NCBI RefSeq assembly: GCF_932274485.2 | Contig: NC_065884.2 | Location: 28,849,540-28,913,539, forward strand | Source of the DNA: Patella vulgata | Lineage: Eukaryota > Mollusca > Gastropoda > Patellidae | DNA: 64,000 nucleotides | Direction: 5' to 3' | Shown: one piece after another, positions 12,514 to 25,442 of the stretch | Numbering within the stretch: position 1 is the stretch's first letter | Layout: every line of letters begins with the position of its first letter | The notes under the pieces: generated by a model | The model's input: only the letters and a program-made list of their open reading frames with translations | Databases searched by the model: none | What the model was told of the DNA's origin: nothing | Translations under genes and position numbers: made by a program

Positions 12514-12786
12514 GGGGTTGGATGGCTGAATGGTTAGCGTGTGAGCGCTGTATCATAAAGTCTGTCATTGAGTCGACTGGTGTGGTTTCAAATCCCCGGT
12601 TGTACGTGACAAGGAGTAGGGTCGCCTGTCCAACCTCGTGGGTTTTCTCCGGGTCCTCCGGATTCCTCACACTGCTAAAGACCCCTACGCGCAAGCGAAT
12701 TATTGAAATAAAATTAAACCATATGTTAGTCCCGAAATGACCTAGTTTGTGTCGAGTGGACGTTAAACCCCATTTCTCTCTCTCTC
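12514..12786 (+). mobile_element. SINE-2 full-length copy with target duplication
   Basis: A tRNA-derived SINE with A box TGGCTGAATGGTTAGCG and B box GGTTTCAAATCCCC, a unique body (GGGTTTTCTCCGGGTCCTCC) and a 3' block TGTTAGTCCCGAAATGACCT followed by GGACGTTAAACCCCATTTC and a CT-repeat tail. It is flanked by a 14-bp direct repeat TGTCTCAGAAATTG (12500-12513 and 12787-12800), the mark of LINE-driven retroposition. This is the reference copy of SINE-2 in the window. Confidence 0.92.
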
Positions 12787-12800
12787 TGTCTCAGAAATTG

Positions 12801-13324
12801 AAATTCTAGTTGAATACCTTGTCATAGAAAATAAATCATTCCTTAATTTGAAAAGATTTATGGATCTACTGGCATGAAATACAACCTTAAAGAATATGGT
12901 AATACCAGAGTCTAGAAATGTTCTTCCTGTTTGTGAAAACCCCACTTCAAGAAGCCATAGGATGAAAGTTTGCTCTAATTGGCTTCTCTCATTATTTTCT
13001 AGTGCCATGTATTACTATTAGAAATGTTATTTAAGAGCATGCAATATTTTCAACAAGTAAGGATAAAAAACCAAAGTTTGTTTTGTTGCAATTTCATATG
13101 ATTGTCAGAATCACTCCATGAAACAGTATCTTTAGAGTTATGCCTTTTTGAACTGCATTGTATACATTATGTATATAATTTAAGGTAGCCAAGTCTTTAA
13201 CTCGGTAACATCCAAAGTCTTCGACATTGTAAACACGACTTATTGGTCAATTTAAATCAACATTGATGTAGTTATCTTACCATGATGAAAAGATGGGCTT
13301 CTGTTATCCAATATTTAAGTTATA
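12801..13324. other. AT-rich sequence, nothing recognised
   Basis: No supported gene or repeat. Confidence 0.5.
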
Positions 13325-13419
13325 TTTATGGCACAGCTTTCATGAGTTAACAGGTTTAAACATCGATACCGCAGGTCGTGATGTTATTAAACCTGTTAAC
13401 AAATGAAGCGTGCTATAAA
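13325..13419. repeat. 95-bp imperfect palindrome
   Basis: The left arm TTTATGGCACAGCTTTCATG, AGTTAACAGGTTTAA pairs with the right arm (GTTATTAAACCTGTTAACA, AATGAAGCGTGCTATAAA). The arms are about 38 bp with a few mismatches and gaps, around a loop of about 20 bp that contains ATCGATACC. It may be a foldback element or the core of a small MITE. Confidence 0.85.
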
Positions 13420-16194
13420 TGACTTGTAACATTGAAACCTGCTCAACATGCTTGTTGTTATTGCACAGAAAACCCACGTCACTTCATGCATAGAAAGCAC
13501 TGGGTAATTGTGAAATGATTGATTAAACCTAAACCATTGGAAACAGCAGCATTTCAGTATAATTAATATTCCTACAACTGGAAATCAGTTCATAATTCCA
13601 TTTTTTAGGGTTAATATTGAGAAATTAGAAAATTTATGTCCTATGCATGTTACCAGCTTATTTTGAGAAAGAATGGGTAGGATTGTTTGATTGTGAGAAA
13701 AAGTCCACTCCACATTGATCATGTAGCTATAGAAAAAAGCCTCATGTCATGTAGTCTATATACTAATTGTCATGAAATAAATGCATTATGACTAGAGGAG
13801 GGAGAACTCTTATCTAGTTGTACTAAAAAAAAAATCACATAGTTGAGATATAGAAATATCTTTGAGTTTATTTCTAGGTCTGGTAATGCTTTAATGATTA
13901 AAACAGAATGTTGTAGTTGAATGAATTACTAGAGGATAAAAGAAACATAACTTCTGCAGATGAACCTGTTGTACACGTAATTGAGTGTAGAAAGGTGTAC
14001 TATTGTCATGGTTTGATTCAGTACCTAGTTTGGTTTTGTTCAATATTTTTAATTGTAAAAAAGCAACTTGGGAGGCATATAATAATAATAAGTAGAAAAT
14101 AATATTTTAAGATAAATAAGAAATGTAAGACCAAATGAAAAATTATACTAATAATAAACAGCTGGGTTTTGAAAAGCTCTTTAGCAGAGTGTGTCATAAA
14201 AAAAATGATAATGATCAATCAGATCTAGGCTGTAATGAAATAGGTTCTTTATAAAATTAGATTATTAAATAAATACATATGTATATAACTGTTTTCACAC
14301 GAGTCCAATATAGCAACCAATCCAAACCGTGTACTAAGTTCAACTATGTACTTTTTCTTATACTGTTTATTATGCTTCTGTTTGAAAATAGTATAACGTA
14401 GCCAAGTTGAGTTCAGTGGTGGATGCAGGATATTTGGTTAGTGGGGAGGAGAGGAAATCCTCCTTGAGACAGGGCATCAATGATGATTTGTGGTGCATAT
14501 CTGGACCTATTATATAACATTTGATTTCATCAGGTGCATCACCTCATTTCATTTTTTTTACTTTTTATTGCATATTAATTCTTTTTTCTTATTAGGGGCC
14601 TGTGTTCAGTGGGCCACCCGATATAGATCTGTATGTATGTGTGTCCCTGCATCCATCATAAATCATGTCCGCTCTATATCTTGACTACCGATTGGAGTTA
14701 ATTGTTAATACTTTGCATGATGGTTCACCACCAACCCACTAGAAAGTGTGTCACAAATAAGCTTGAAATTTTATTCTTGAAAGTCTTTGTTTATCTTTGA
14801 AGACCTTAGGTCCATGTTCATAATCTGTGTCTGCTTGGAGGTAAATGTTGATACTTGGCACTATGTGGCAGATAATCATTGATCTGCAGCTCTAACTACT
14901 TTGTTAAATGTTATTATGGGTCACTGTAAGATTCCTATCTATATTTTATATCTCTTGAGAGATTCGGATAACTTTTTACATATTTTTACAGTCAATGCAC
15001 TATATGTTTGGTAAAGTTTTTTTTCTAAATTCACAAATGAATTGTCTTTTATATTTCCTCTGTATTAAATCCTGTTTATTTTTGGTCTTGATGGTCACCA
15101 TGTCATTTGTATCAAGTTAGTCTATATGAATTTATTGATAAGTAATATATATTTTTTTTGTCTGTGAGACAGTCATTTCTATTATCAATCTGGTGTTTGT
15201 TCATTGACCTTGCCTCACAGACTTAAGTCATTTGTCATAGTTGATATATCTATACTATTCAGCAGGGATATTTTTAATTTAAAGACATTTCTGTTCTGGT
15301 AAAACCATCAGAACAACATATTTGGTTCAGTTTTGGAAACGATATTCTAAATGCAATTTTAAAATATCTTCACTTTCTAATTGTGATCCACAAATCATTG
15401 TGCGCATGTGGGAATTGCTGTTTCAATAACTGCCTGAAAAAGACGATGGTTTCCTAAAGAAAATGTGCTAGTGTGTGTAATTTATTGAAACAAAAAATAC
15501 TTTAAATTTAATTTAGAAATGTTCTAATTCTTATACTCAGTTATTTTTGGTTATAACAGTTACATAGTTGCTTATCTCTGCAGATCAATAAGTGATGTTA
15601 ACTTTATTTTTGCTGTGTTCGAACAAGTTAAATTTTATATATATATTTTTTTCTAAATATTGAAAGAAAATGGATTGCAGAACAGGCATTTTTATTTTCA
15701 GTTTATCTCATCCACAGTATAATATTTCAATTAAATAAATTTGACAGAACAAATAGGGAATATCAAAAGGAAATCTAATACAAGAAAATAAACTAAATGC
15801 AGCTAAAACACCATGAAAATTTGTATGATTTTATCTGAGATATATTCTGATGTAGATTTATAGCGATAAAGTAATCAGGTTCATCATATATAGTTAGAAC
15901 TTTCCAATTTAGTATCTTATCAGACAAGAATATATCTTTTACTTACATATTAAAAACATTTCGTCTTGGAGGACTATTTTCTAGAAAGTAGTATATGGTA
16001 TGTGTTTAACTTTCTAGTGGAATCAGACAGCTAGACTTGTGAAATATGGATGTAAAAGATTAATATTATCTAGAATTGGAAAAAAAATGTGTCTCGTTAA
16101 ATGTCAATTGTAAGCTCTGTGTACAGTTGTTATAAGACATCAGTATATTGGAATGTTCTAAAAGCATAAAGTGAAGGATATATAAAAGTTAACA
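13420..16194. other. AT-rich sequence, nothing certain
   Basis: CAGTGGTGGATGCAGG at 14414 resembles a hAT end, without a partner. No gene or promoter element for the host gene could be fixed, and a 5' UTR splice acceptor upstream of 16195 was not resolved. Confidence 0.4.
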
Positions 16195-16259
16195 ATGGCA
16201 GGCATTGACAAGCAGAACTTGCTGAAGGCAAATGAAAATGAAGAAAATACATACAAAGT
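16195..16259 (+). CDS. TP53I11: TP53I11 coding exon 1 (start codon)
   Basis: The ATG lies in a good animal context (AACAATGG, with A at -3 and G at +4) and opens a 65-nt coding segment, MAGIDKQNLLKANENEENTY followed by K and the first two bases of a Val codon. It stops at a strong donor, GTAAGTAT, starting at 16260. The exon ends in phase 2, and the next exon supplies exactly one base to complete the codon (GT+A). This phase fit, and an N-terminal length (22 residues before the conserved KHS motif) similar to the family's, are the reasons for choosing this start. The segment is hydrophilic and acidic and probably faces the cytosol. The N-terminus is the least conserved part of the family, so this exon rests on splice signals and phase rather than on sequence similarity. 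Confidence 0.75.
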
Positions 16260-16689
16260 GTAAGTATAATATTTTCTGTTTTCAAAATATTTGTAGATAA
16301 ATTACTGAGATTTGTGACATTTGCGGAATTCTTATCCATTTGACCATTGAGCATTATGCCAGAGTCAGTAATGTTTTAGACATGTTATTGTCAAATAATC
16401 CTCCCTTCATATAATTGGAATTGGAACCAATACCTTCCTTGCATGACAAGTATATTCACTTAGAGATATGAATGATGTCTTTCTCACATTGTTTAGAATA
16501 AAATGAACAGTTGTATTATGGATCCTAAAGAGCACTGTATTTACCAGTGGAAATTTCAAAAGGACGAAAATGTGATTCACATCCGTCACATTTTCCAGTA
16601 CATGTTAACTAAAAAAGAAATCATAGGTTCGAGTGAATAGATCTGCAAAGATGGTTGATATGTACCAAAACAAAAAACACACCCGAAAG

Positions 16690-17255
16690 GGGGGCTTATG
16701 TCGACTTTGCACATAAAACAACTAGTTCCAGTCAGTTGCAAGTGTGCTTATGTCAGTCATATCAGAAACTGATGACAACTGAGAACAACTGAATTCGGAG
16801 CAGTCATGTTGACTCAGAACTGATAGTGATTACACTTAACACATGACAGTTAATTTATTTATACCTTAGAAAAAGCACCCAAAGGCATGGTCGGTCTTGT
16901 CACTATTCTTTTAATACATTATTGTCGACATCATCAACATTTGAAAAGTGGGTGCCTTCATTCGCTTCCATTTTGCTTATTTATAAAGTCACATGACAGA
17001 TGTCTCTTATAATGTGATCTTATTTCCATGGAAACGAGTTGCCGTCAGTTGTAAGACTGCCAATGTCAACTGCAACTAGTTGCCATTAGTTGAGTTGCAC
17101 GAAGTTAAGCATGTGCAACTGACTGCAACTAATTGCTTTGAGTTGTAAGAGGCGCTCAGGTCACCCTTTTTCAGTTGCATTCAATTGACGCCATGCATTT
17201 GCTGCCAGTTGCCGAAACACAAGTTGCTCTCAGTTGTAAGGTTGCGTAAGCCCCC
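16690..17255. mobile_element. 566-bp MITE packed with CAACT/AGTTG motifs
   Basis: The ends are inverted: GGGGGCTTATG at 16690-16700 and CGTAAGCCCCC at 17245-17255. Both subterminal halves carry many copies of CAACT or its complement (CAGTTGCAAG, CAACTGAG, CAACTGCAACTAGTTGC, CTCAGTTGTAAGG). Arrays of short subterminal motifs are typical of transposase-binding sites in non-autonomous DNA transposons. It has no coding capacity and no target duplication could be called. It lies 430 bp after exon 1, in intron 1. Confidence 0.72.
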
Positions 17256-17295
17256 ATTTTACAATATAAAATATTTCTATTGCAACTATTTATAG

Positions 17296-17337
17296 TGCCC
17301 TCTCCCCACTCTTTTAAAATATCCATATCTGCCCTTG
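17296..17337 (-). mobile_element. hAT-like terminal sequence, reverse orientation
   Basis: Read in reverse, CAAGGGCAGATATGGATATT then TTAAAAGAGTGGGGAGAG resembles the hAT end also seen at 5260-5296. Confidence 0.4.
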
Positions 17338-17342
17338 ATAGA

Positions 17343-20284
17343 TATTGGTAATTAAAGTATGTATTGATTTCAATTACTGAAAAACAAGAAATTAATGTTA
17401 TCAAGGGCCCCAATAACAGTTCAAACTTTGTGGCCCCAAAATATATGTTCATGGCTGATATATATATATAATGTTATGTGATTGAGATGCTAATGGGCAA
17501 TATTATTGATATGATCAAAAATATGATGGATGATATTAATAAGATTTGTCATCACGTATAATCCTGTTGGTTGGATTCTGTTTAGGCTCATTAATTTAAT
17601 ATGCTAAGATCTAATCAGATTTATTATTAAGTTGGCTACCAAGCCTATAATTTACTGCATACCATATTATTTTATTATCACAATGTTATCAGTTCAAGTA
17701 TAATATCATTACAAAGCCTTTTATGTGTTTTTTTTTAAAAGGTACAATCACACAAATTATGAATCATTTAGATGAAAACAGTGATGTTGAAAGATAGAAT
17801 CTGAATATACTATTAATATAAAACTAGGATTTGATTGCTTTATCACTTTTGATCCCCCAAAACACCTGGCCTATATATAATTTATATTATAAATGATCAT
17901 ATCACTCATAAAAATATTGTCATTAACAATAAACCTCGATAAAGTCTACAACTCAGATGACTTTGTTACCGGGTAACTTTAGCAGATGGGAAAGTATCAG
18001 CTTTAAGTTGACAACCCCTTTGGACAACACAGATGACTTTGCTGTGGGTAGGCTTAGGCAATCCCTCTGGAAACCTTACTGATATGTTTCTTCAAGCACA
18101 CGCGTCCCTGGAATTGGTAAATATATCTATTTGGCAGTCCTTTCTGCAGAGGTTAGCTATATTCTAAAAGAATGTGAAGAAAATAATACTCCAGTGCATG
18201 CCAGGCTATTCAGTTTTATTTGAAGAAAGCATGTTTTAATTTGCATGGTGACAAAGCTGTTAAGCCACAAGAGGAATATAGATCAAAATAGAAAACCAAT
18301 GTCACATGCAATCCCGAGACCCACTGAACAACCACATTGTCTACAGAGAGAACATCCACAACACATTTATCAACTCCATCAACCAGTCCCTGCAAATTAT
18401 CTACAAATGAAAAAAAGTAAATGAGAGATTGGCAATTTATTCATCGATTTCTGCCTGGTCCAGTGTTGCAACAAGACTCCCCAGCATGTGCCCTTTTTTC
18501 CCAAATCATCAAGTAAGCCACGTCCAGTCGTCCACCGACCAACAGCATTTAAAACCACAACATGTTAAGAGTCAATAATTCTGTTTTAAATCAAATTTTA
18601 CTATCTATGAGGAGAAGCATCACCTGTCATATAAATGAGATGAAAATATTTTTATTTGGGATAAATGTCGTATGTAAGCTTGATATATTAATATTTCCTT
18701 TTATGTCTGACTGCCCAACAGTCAAAATTTTCTTCCAATTCAAAATTTATTTGGCATTTGCAACTAAATCTCAGACATTTAATTAATTGGAGTCTATTCC
18801 AATCAATAGAAATTGCTATCTCAATCTTCATGCATGTCAAAGTCTTGATTCATGTTCATTGAGTAACAATATTTTTGATTAGTTATTGGGGAAATTTAAG
18901 GATGAAAGAATATTACATGATCTTAAGCATTGTATAAATAGAGTTTGTTTTATAAAAACCTACAGAAGGGGAAAAACTATGTAAAGATACACACATGACC
19001 TATAGGTCATATTTTACTTATTAGATTTGAGAAAATAAGTTAATGGGATAAGATATTACATGTACGTCAAGCAGTGAACATCAAGCCCAAATGAAACAAT
19101 AAAATTGGGATAGGGTCATATAAATTCTTGTCGCTCATCCAAGTTTATAGAATTTAATATGAGTTTTGACTGAAAGGCATTTTGATATGTGCAGACTTAT
19201 AACCAGTGAACCAATTTTTCCAGTGTCCATGAAGTATATAATTTTATGGCTAAGTGTAACCTTGCCATTTCATAATCGCCAAAACGTTATGTAACAACTT
19301 ATTTTTTTAGGAAATTTAACTTATCCTACAGAATGTACTTAAAATAGTTCAGCTGAAGCCGGTACTATAAATTTTGAAGTGAGAAGGCTATTGATTTGTT
19401 GACATTTTCTCCTGCCAAATTGAATCTTATTAAAAAAAAAATGGGTGTCAGAAGTTAGTTTATGTTGAAGGATTAGAATTATGACTTAGGGGTTTTCTCT
19501 TGTCCTTTATAGTAACAATATTGTAACCAGACTCAACAATAAAGCTCCCAGTCAAGCTCAATGTAAGCACATAAGATAGCTTCCTGTCACCTTCTTGATT
19601 TCATGGATCATAAGCTACAAAGTGAAATCAATGAAATTTATTGATGAATGATGGTGGTGTATCTTTAGCATTAAAGTAGGCTATATGTTATACCCTTTTA
19701 AGTACACTATACGCGTTAAGATATTGCGATGAAACTATTAAGTCTATTGATGGTATAAATCCCCAATAGGATTTTTAAGCTGATTGGTAGAATGACTTGA
19801 CAATTAAAACAGCAAGATTTATGTAAACGGGTTAATTGTCATCTCATGTAAAAAAAAAACTCATTTTGAAAATGGACCAACTTAAAGGAGGCAGCTGATC
19901 TGAAAGCAAAAGATGAAGCTTCCTGCTGATCACTTGGAGTTGAAATTAGGTCCAAGATATTCTTAGAAAATTTAAATTTCAGTCATAAATGTCAAAGGAG
20001 AGAAAGAACATAGGTCATATTCGCTTATGGTTACAATCCATTGAACAAAATTTAAACTGTTAAGTAAAGGAATTCATCAGTTTGAGACTAATATACAGTT
20101 TTTTGTTGTTGTAAATTTCCAGCTTGCCCTCTAGTTCATGGAAGCTCAATTACCTAGCCCTAACCCTGAAATTTTATTGGTCTACAGCCTAGAAGGTGGT
20201 GGAGGCCAGAAACATGTTTCACACAAACCCCATTAACCTTGCTTACTTTTGACAACAAAGAGGTATTTTTCAGAGTCTTTCAGG
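17343..20284. other. AT-rich intron sequence
   Basis: No supported gene. A 34-codon frame at 18306-18410 (MQSRDPLNNHIVYREN at its start) sits in a slightly GC-richer patch, but no domain or splice support was found. Confidence 0.45.
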
Positions 20285-20490
20285 AGCGCCGCACTGGCTC
20301 CTTAAACAAGAGGTCCTGGGTTCAAAACCAATGTTGGCTAGGAAAGTTCCTAAGAATTTTCCACTCAAGTTTCCCTTGTCAGTGGTACAGGGCGATAGGC
20401 TTGACAAGAAAAAGTGTCTCGTCTTTCAAATAGGATAAAAAGCTTAAGTCCACCTGTGTACTCATTGGTGTGCACATAAAAAAAGAAGCC
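20285..20490 (+). mobile_element. SINE-1, old diverged copy
   Basis: It keeps the B-box-like GGTCCTGGGTTCAAAACC, then ATGTTGGCTAGGAAAGTTCC and CCCTTGTCAGTGGTACAGG, all diagnostic of SINE-1, and the GTGTGCACATAAAA block. The 3' third and tail are missing. Confidence 0.7.
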
Positions 20491-20760
20491 TAATTGATCT
20501 TGCTTTAATTCCGTAGATCTTAGGCCTTCACATAATACCCAATATTTTTCGGCACTAATTTCTATTGGTTCCTGACCCAGCTGGGGACCTCTTAGATTCC
20601 TTGATAGAAAATATCATCGCAAATACCAAGTCCCGCGTTTTTCAACTGAAATGTCGAGGTCGCTGGAACTTTCTACTTTTTGGCTATGACCCACCTTACA
20701 TCTTAGTCCAAACCTTTCTCATTTACTTTTTGTTCTTCCATTATGCTAATAAGGTTAATT

Positions 20761-21851
20761 GTCCCCTGCCTTGATGGAGTTCGAAGATGAGCATTTTCGG
20801 CTTAGGGTAAGCAGAGATAAGCAATTTGATTGGTTGATGCTTTGGGACACGATAACCTTAGTTCTAATTAAGTGAGAGTGATGAAACTTGGTGTATAGTT
20901 TCATTACATCAATACCTTGACTAAGTTCGATAATGAACATTTTCTGCTCAGGGTAAGCAGAGCGATAAGCAATTTGATTGGCCGAGACTTTGGAACACAA
21001 TAACCCTCCTTCTAATTGAGCTAGAATATTCAAACTTGTTGTAGGTGTTTATTAGGTCAATGCCTTGATGGAGTGCGAAGATGAGCATTTTCTGCTTAGG
21101 ATAAGCAGAGATAAGCAATTGATTGGTTGATGGTTTGGAACACGATAACTTTAGTTCTAATTAAGTGAGAGTGATGAAACTTGGTGTATAGTTTCATTAC
21201 ATCAATACCTTGAATAAGTTCGATGATGAGAATTTTCTGCAGGCGAAGGAGCAATAAGCATTTCGATTGGTCAAGACTTTGGAACATAACAACTTTTCTT
21301 CTAATTGAGGTAGGATGTTTAAACTTGATGTAGATGTTCGTATTGACTGAGTTCAATGATTAAAATATTGAGCTAAAGCTAAGCAGAGATAAGCAATTTC
21401 CTTGGTCGATGCTTTGGGACAAGATAACTTTGATTCTATCTGATAGAGAGTGATGAAACTTAGTGTATAGTTGATAATCAGTTTAATTGCTCGATACTTA
21501 TAAAAAAAAATAGATGTGCGATTAATTAATCAGTTTGATTGCTCGATGTTTTTAATTAAGGTAGAATGTTTAAACTTGATGTAGATGTTCATTAGGTGAA
21601 TGTCTTGACTGAGTTCAATGATTAACATTTCGAGCTAAAGCTAAGCAGAGCTACGGAATTTCATTGGTCAATGCTTTTGGACAAGATAAATTTGATTCTA
21701 TCTGATAGAGAGTGATGAAACTTAGTGTATAGTTGGTAATCAGTTTGATTGCTTGATACTTTTGAAAAAAATAAATGTGCGATTAATTAATATGTGTCAT
21801 CTATTTATTTGGGGATTTCGGCAGGGGTCATCAGCCTCACTGTTGGCTTGT
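20761..21851 (+). mobile_element. Family A element with deleted 5' part
   Basis: It starts GTCCCCTGCC, jumps directly to a core unit (TTGATGGAGTTCGAAGATGA) and continues with several degenerate units of about 146 bp containing GATAAGCAATTTGATTGG. It ends with the family A terminus: GGCAGGGGTCATCAGCCTCA, then CTGTTGGCTTGTT. The usual 5' hairpin and GTCTG tract are missing. The open frames seen on the minus strand are products of the repeats. Confidence 0.85.
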
Positions 21852-22049
21852 TTTCTATGGTTTTTCGTGAATTTTCCATCCATAAAAAAGCTTTCAACAG
21901 CTGTAAATGAATCTATTCCTTTACGTGTTTGTATCACATGTCTGCAGTAAAGGGAGATAACTACCTAACAATTTGGGAATTTCAGACTTATGTAGCCACA
22001 GCTAGTTATTGTAAAACTCGCAGTCGTTGCTTCAGGAACATAGTTACAG

Positions 22050-22178
22050 TAGGAATTAGGGGGAAACGTTACCGTCGGAGCAAAATATCCCTCAAAGCAC
22101 ACAGGATGACATCTGACCTACCTTATCAAAAGCCTGGTTTATGCTGAAAAGTAGGACATTAAACCCCATTTCATTTCA
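22050..22178 (+). mobile_element. SINE-1 3' half
   Basis: Matches the SINE-1 distal part: GAGCAAAATATCCCTCAAAG, CACACAGGATG, then GTAGGACATTAAACCCCATT and a short TTTCA tail. It is 5' truncated. Confidence 0.78.
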
Positions 22179-22179
22179 T

Positions 22180-24747
22180 AGTCTTTTGATACAGTATGGA
22201 ATTATAGATTTATGTTCAGATAAATTCTATAAATAATTATCATGTACATTATTATGTCTTGCTAGATAATTTAAGGACCATTAGACGGTCTATTTTGGAA
22301 AATCCTCTCAGACGCTTTAAGACATAAATAAAAGTTAAAGATACTCTTGTACTTTGACATTAAAGGGTTAGATAAAAACAGTTTTGTTAACGTCTTCATG
22401 ACAAACATTACTAAAAGCTTATTTTAAATTTCCCTCAAACTACACAACAGATATTTTCAAGAACCTGACATCCAACTTTATCTGTTAGAACTTGTTGCAC
22501 AATTTAATAATCCTACTGTTCAGAAGGTTCTCTCTTGTAATTTTATTAATTTCAGTACTTGTCCTGGTAAAGAAAGACATAATGGAGAGTTATTAAGTCA
22601 CTTGTTTGAACATGTTATTTTATTAACAGTTGTAGCAACCTGAGCAGTAGCTTTGAGTGTCCAAAGTACTTTCTTATTAATGAATTTTTTTATGACAGAC
22701 CAAGAGACTGTTGTTAGAGATTACTGGAATTTTGCAGAAATTTCAAATAATATAGATTTTCTAAATGTTACAGACAGTAGTTTGGGCAATAAAAGTAAAC
22801 AGTTCTGCAAAGAATATATTGTTAAAAATGGGGGCTTGTGCGCGCGCAAAAAATAACTTTCCATTATTAAATGAAAAATGTATAACCAGTACCATTATTA
22901 TTTTTATTTTTTAGATTAATTTCTTCTCTGGCTACATTAAGATTAAGAAATTTTTGTAAATGCTTTACAAATATAGATTTATAAGGAATTTACAAAGCCA
23001 CTGTATATTCATAGGTCCTGTAACATGTATTTATTTACAATTGATATAAATCCCAATAATATATTTGATCCCCATCCTAATAGCTGCTAGAAAATACAAT
23101 GCCATCTGATCAATGTGAAAATGTTTTTTTTATTAAATTAATATGAATAATGTTAAAATCATAGATAAATACATATACATGAATTTTTAATAACAAAAAA
23201 TTAACTAATTAATTGTTGGGCTTAATTTTCTGCACAAAATTTGCCAAACAGAGATCAATCTGAGATATATGGCCCAACAAGGATAAATGTCTCACTGTGA
23301 ATAAATACACAAAAAAACTTGCAAAACAAATAACTTGGCTGGCAATATGATATCAGAAAAAGGGTATAAACACCATCTATCAGTTTTAAATACATTTAAC
23401 AACAGATTATAACTAGTGCTTGCTTTAATTTCAATAAGCACTAAATAGAACTATTTAATTGTGCAATGTTAATTCCAATTCCAAATTATTTCCTTAGCTT
23501 AAACATCTAAACCTTGACATAATTCTCAAATCAGTGCCTAACATATTAAATAGGAAATCAAATTTTTTTTTTGATTGAAAATTAGTTTGTAGTATTAATT
23601 CACTCAATTCCATTTTAGCCTTGTTAATTATTTCATGTTGAGAAAGCTCTTTCTATCAAACATCTTCTTAATCTTTCTGAATTCTAGTAATTCCCTTGAC
23701 GTGATTTCCTCACCATCAATAATTAGACTACGCAGGTTGGTTATGGGATGTGAAAGCCAGCAGGATGCCAGTCATTGCTTTTTAAGTACCATTTAAGGTT
23801 TCCATGGTGATTGATGAACTATTGTAGTGTTAATAATTGGATGAAGTTGGATGTAAATGTGATACTGTTATAAACTGTTTTGTACCTTTGTCGTTGCTTT
23901 CTTTACTTAACCTTCTTAACTAGGATATCACAAGCTTTCATGTGCTCATCACAGTTATATTAATAAGGGTTATATAGAGATCTTTTGGATGAATTATCAT
24001 ACACCCAAAATGATAATAATACTGTCACCCTTGACAATTCATATACTTGACTATACTTATACTTTGATCTTGTTTATGTTTGATTTGGGAATCAAAAGGG
24101 TCCTACGTACTGAATTATGATTATTGCTGCAGGACTCATTTTGTAACTCTGGATTACTGTAAAAACTGGAGAAAGCTATCATCATAACTATTTGCAGCCA
24201 ATCACATTTCATAGTTTATGGTAAATACTTACCACATGTCAGGCTTTTTGATGTCTTTTTAAAGTAATTTCACTTGCTTTACGAAAATAGTATTTATTTA
24301 TTTTTCCAAGATCTCGAGGCATATAAAACATGACAATAGAGGTGATAATATAAAGTTACATGATAATAAGATGAGAAAGTTTTGATGAGAGAAAGAGTAA
24401 TGAATGATGTCATGAATGTTCAGCATCTGAGGATAACCCATAAAAACCTGCTTAAATTAAAACTAGGTTTATTTCCAATGGGGTCCTTGGAGGAGGACCA
24501 GGTCATGTCATCATAGAGCGGCAGTTTCATTTATGAAAGATGAAGGGTGAAATATGACAATAAATAGTGAAGTGTGTGTGTGCACCATAGGAGATGTGAA
24601 GTACAAAGAGGTATGAAAGACATTGGAGTATACATAAGGTAATAATGCTTCATTACACAACTGCATGGTATATACATGAGTATGGTAAAGCATACAATAC
24701 AAATTACAATACAATAATAAACACGGTCCATGTAAACAACAAATATA
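22180..24747. other. AT-rich intron sequence
   Basis: No gene supported. An open frame at 22653-22856 has no recognisable domain and no splice support. Confidence 0.5.
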
Positions 24748-24802
24748 ATGTTTACAGAGGTTTCTTAAAGTATATAAATTATATTAATAATTCTTGTAAG
24801 CA
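24748..24802 (+). repeat. 55-bp direct repeat, left copy
   Basis: AATGTTTACAGAGGTTTC...TTATATTAATAATTCTTGTAAG recurs at 26126-26182 with about 90% identity, 1.38 kb apart, enclosing repeat D and a tandem duplication. Confidence 0.8.
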
Positions 24803-24840
24803 GGGATGGCATTTCGCCCGTATATTCCGGACTTGTTCGA

Positions 24841-25238
24841 GGCTATAACTACCACTAACCCGATTATCGTTGATAATAGGCTGGATTGGTTGGGTAATTA
24901 AGTGATCAATGTATTTATCGTGTTATACCGTCTATACACACCTACTTAATTTGCCATGAATGACCGACTTAATCCTTTGTCGGACAATTCATCAATCTAA
25001 TCTTAAACAGAAGTCATTGCTTCCCCTTTGTCGGACTATTCGTCAATCCAATAAGAGTGATTATAATTTTAATCCATATGTTTACCTTGTGGTTTCTCAA
25101 TTGTCGAACATTTTAATCACATTGATTTAAGCCGACAGCATCTATAAACTAGTCATAGATGTCACATATTTTAAGAGTATATAACACCCTAAATCAATGG
25201 ACAGTCATTTTGTCTGCGATATCTTTTACGTCTTTTAA
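24841..25238 (+). repeat. Dispersed repeat D, copy 1
   Basis: About 400 bp shared with 52254-52756. Landmarks in order: TATAACTACCACT, ATCGTTGATAATAGGCTGGA, two copies of CTTTGTCGGACWATTC about 50 bp apart, and a TATA-like GAGTATATAACACCC near 25177. The class is unknown. The TATA-like motif makes a terminal repeat of an old element possible, but no coding part or partner was found. Confidence 0.75.
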
Positions 25239-25442
25239 GACTCCATATAGAAATTCTCATCCACAGTTGCACTTTTCCGTGATCTTGACTGCCAAACGAA
25301 AATTACTTAACATATAAGGCAGTGCTTACTATGAAGCTATGTGCTATGAGTCACGTACGCCAGACGCTGAAGTTAGCTATGTCATCACCACAAGTATTAT
25401 TATTTCGAACGCCTTTCTTTCATTTGCTGCCGTATAAACCAA

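Noticed and set aside
12482-12740. Frames on both strands across 12.5-12.7 kb
   Set aside because: They fall inside the SINE-2 copy.
18306-18410. 34-codon frame as an exon
   Set aside because: Too short, no splice signals in phase, no recognisable family.
22653-22856. 67-codon frame in intron 1
   Set aside because: No domain, splice support or codon bias.
24841-25238. Repeat D as a solo terminal repeat of a retroelement
   Set aside because: Only a TATA-like motif supports it; no defined ends, target duplication or coding partner, so it was left unclassified.
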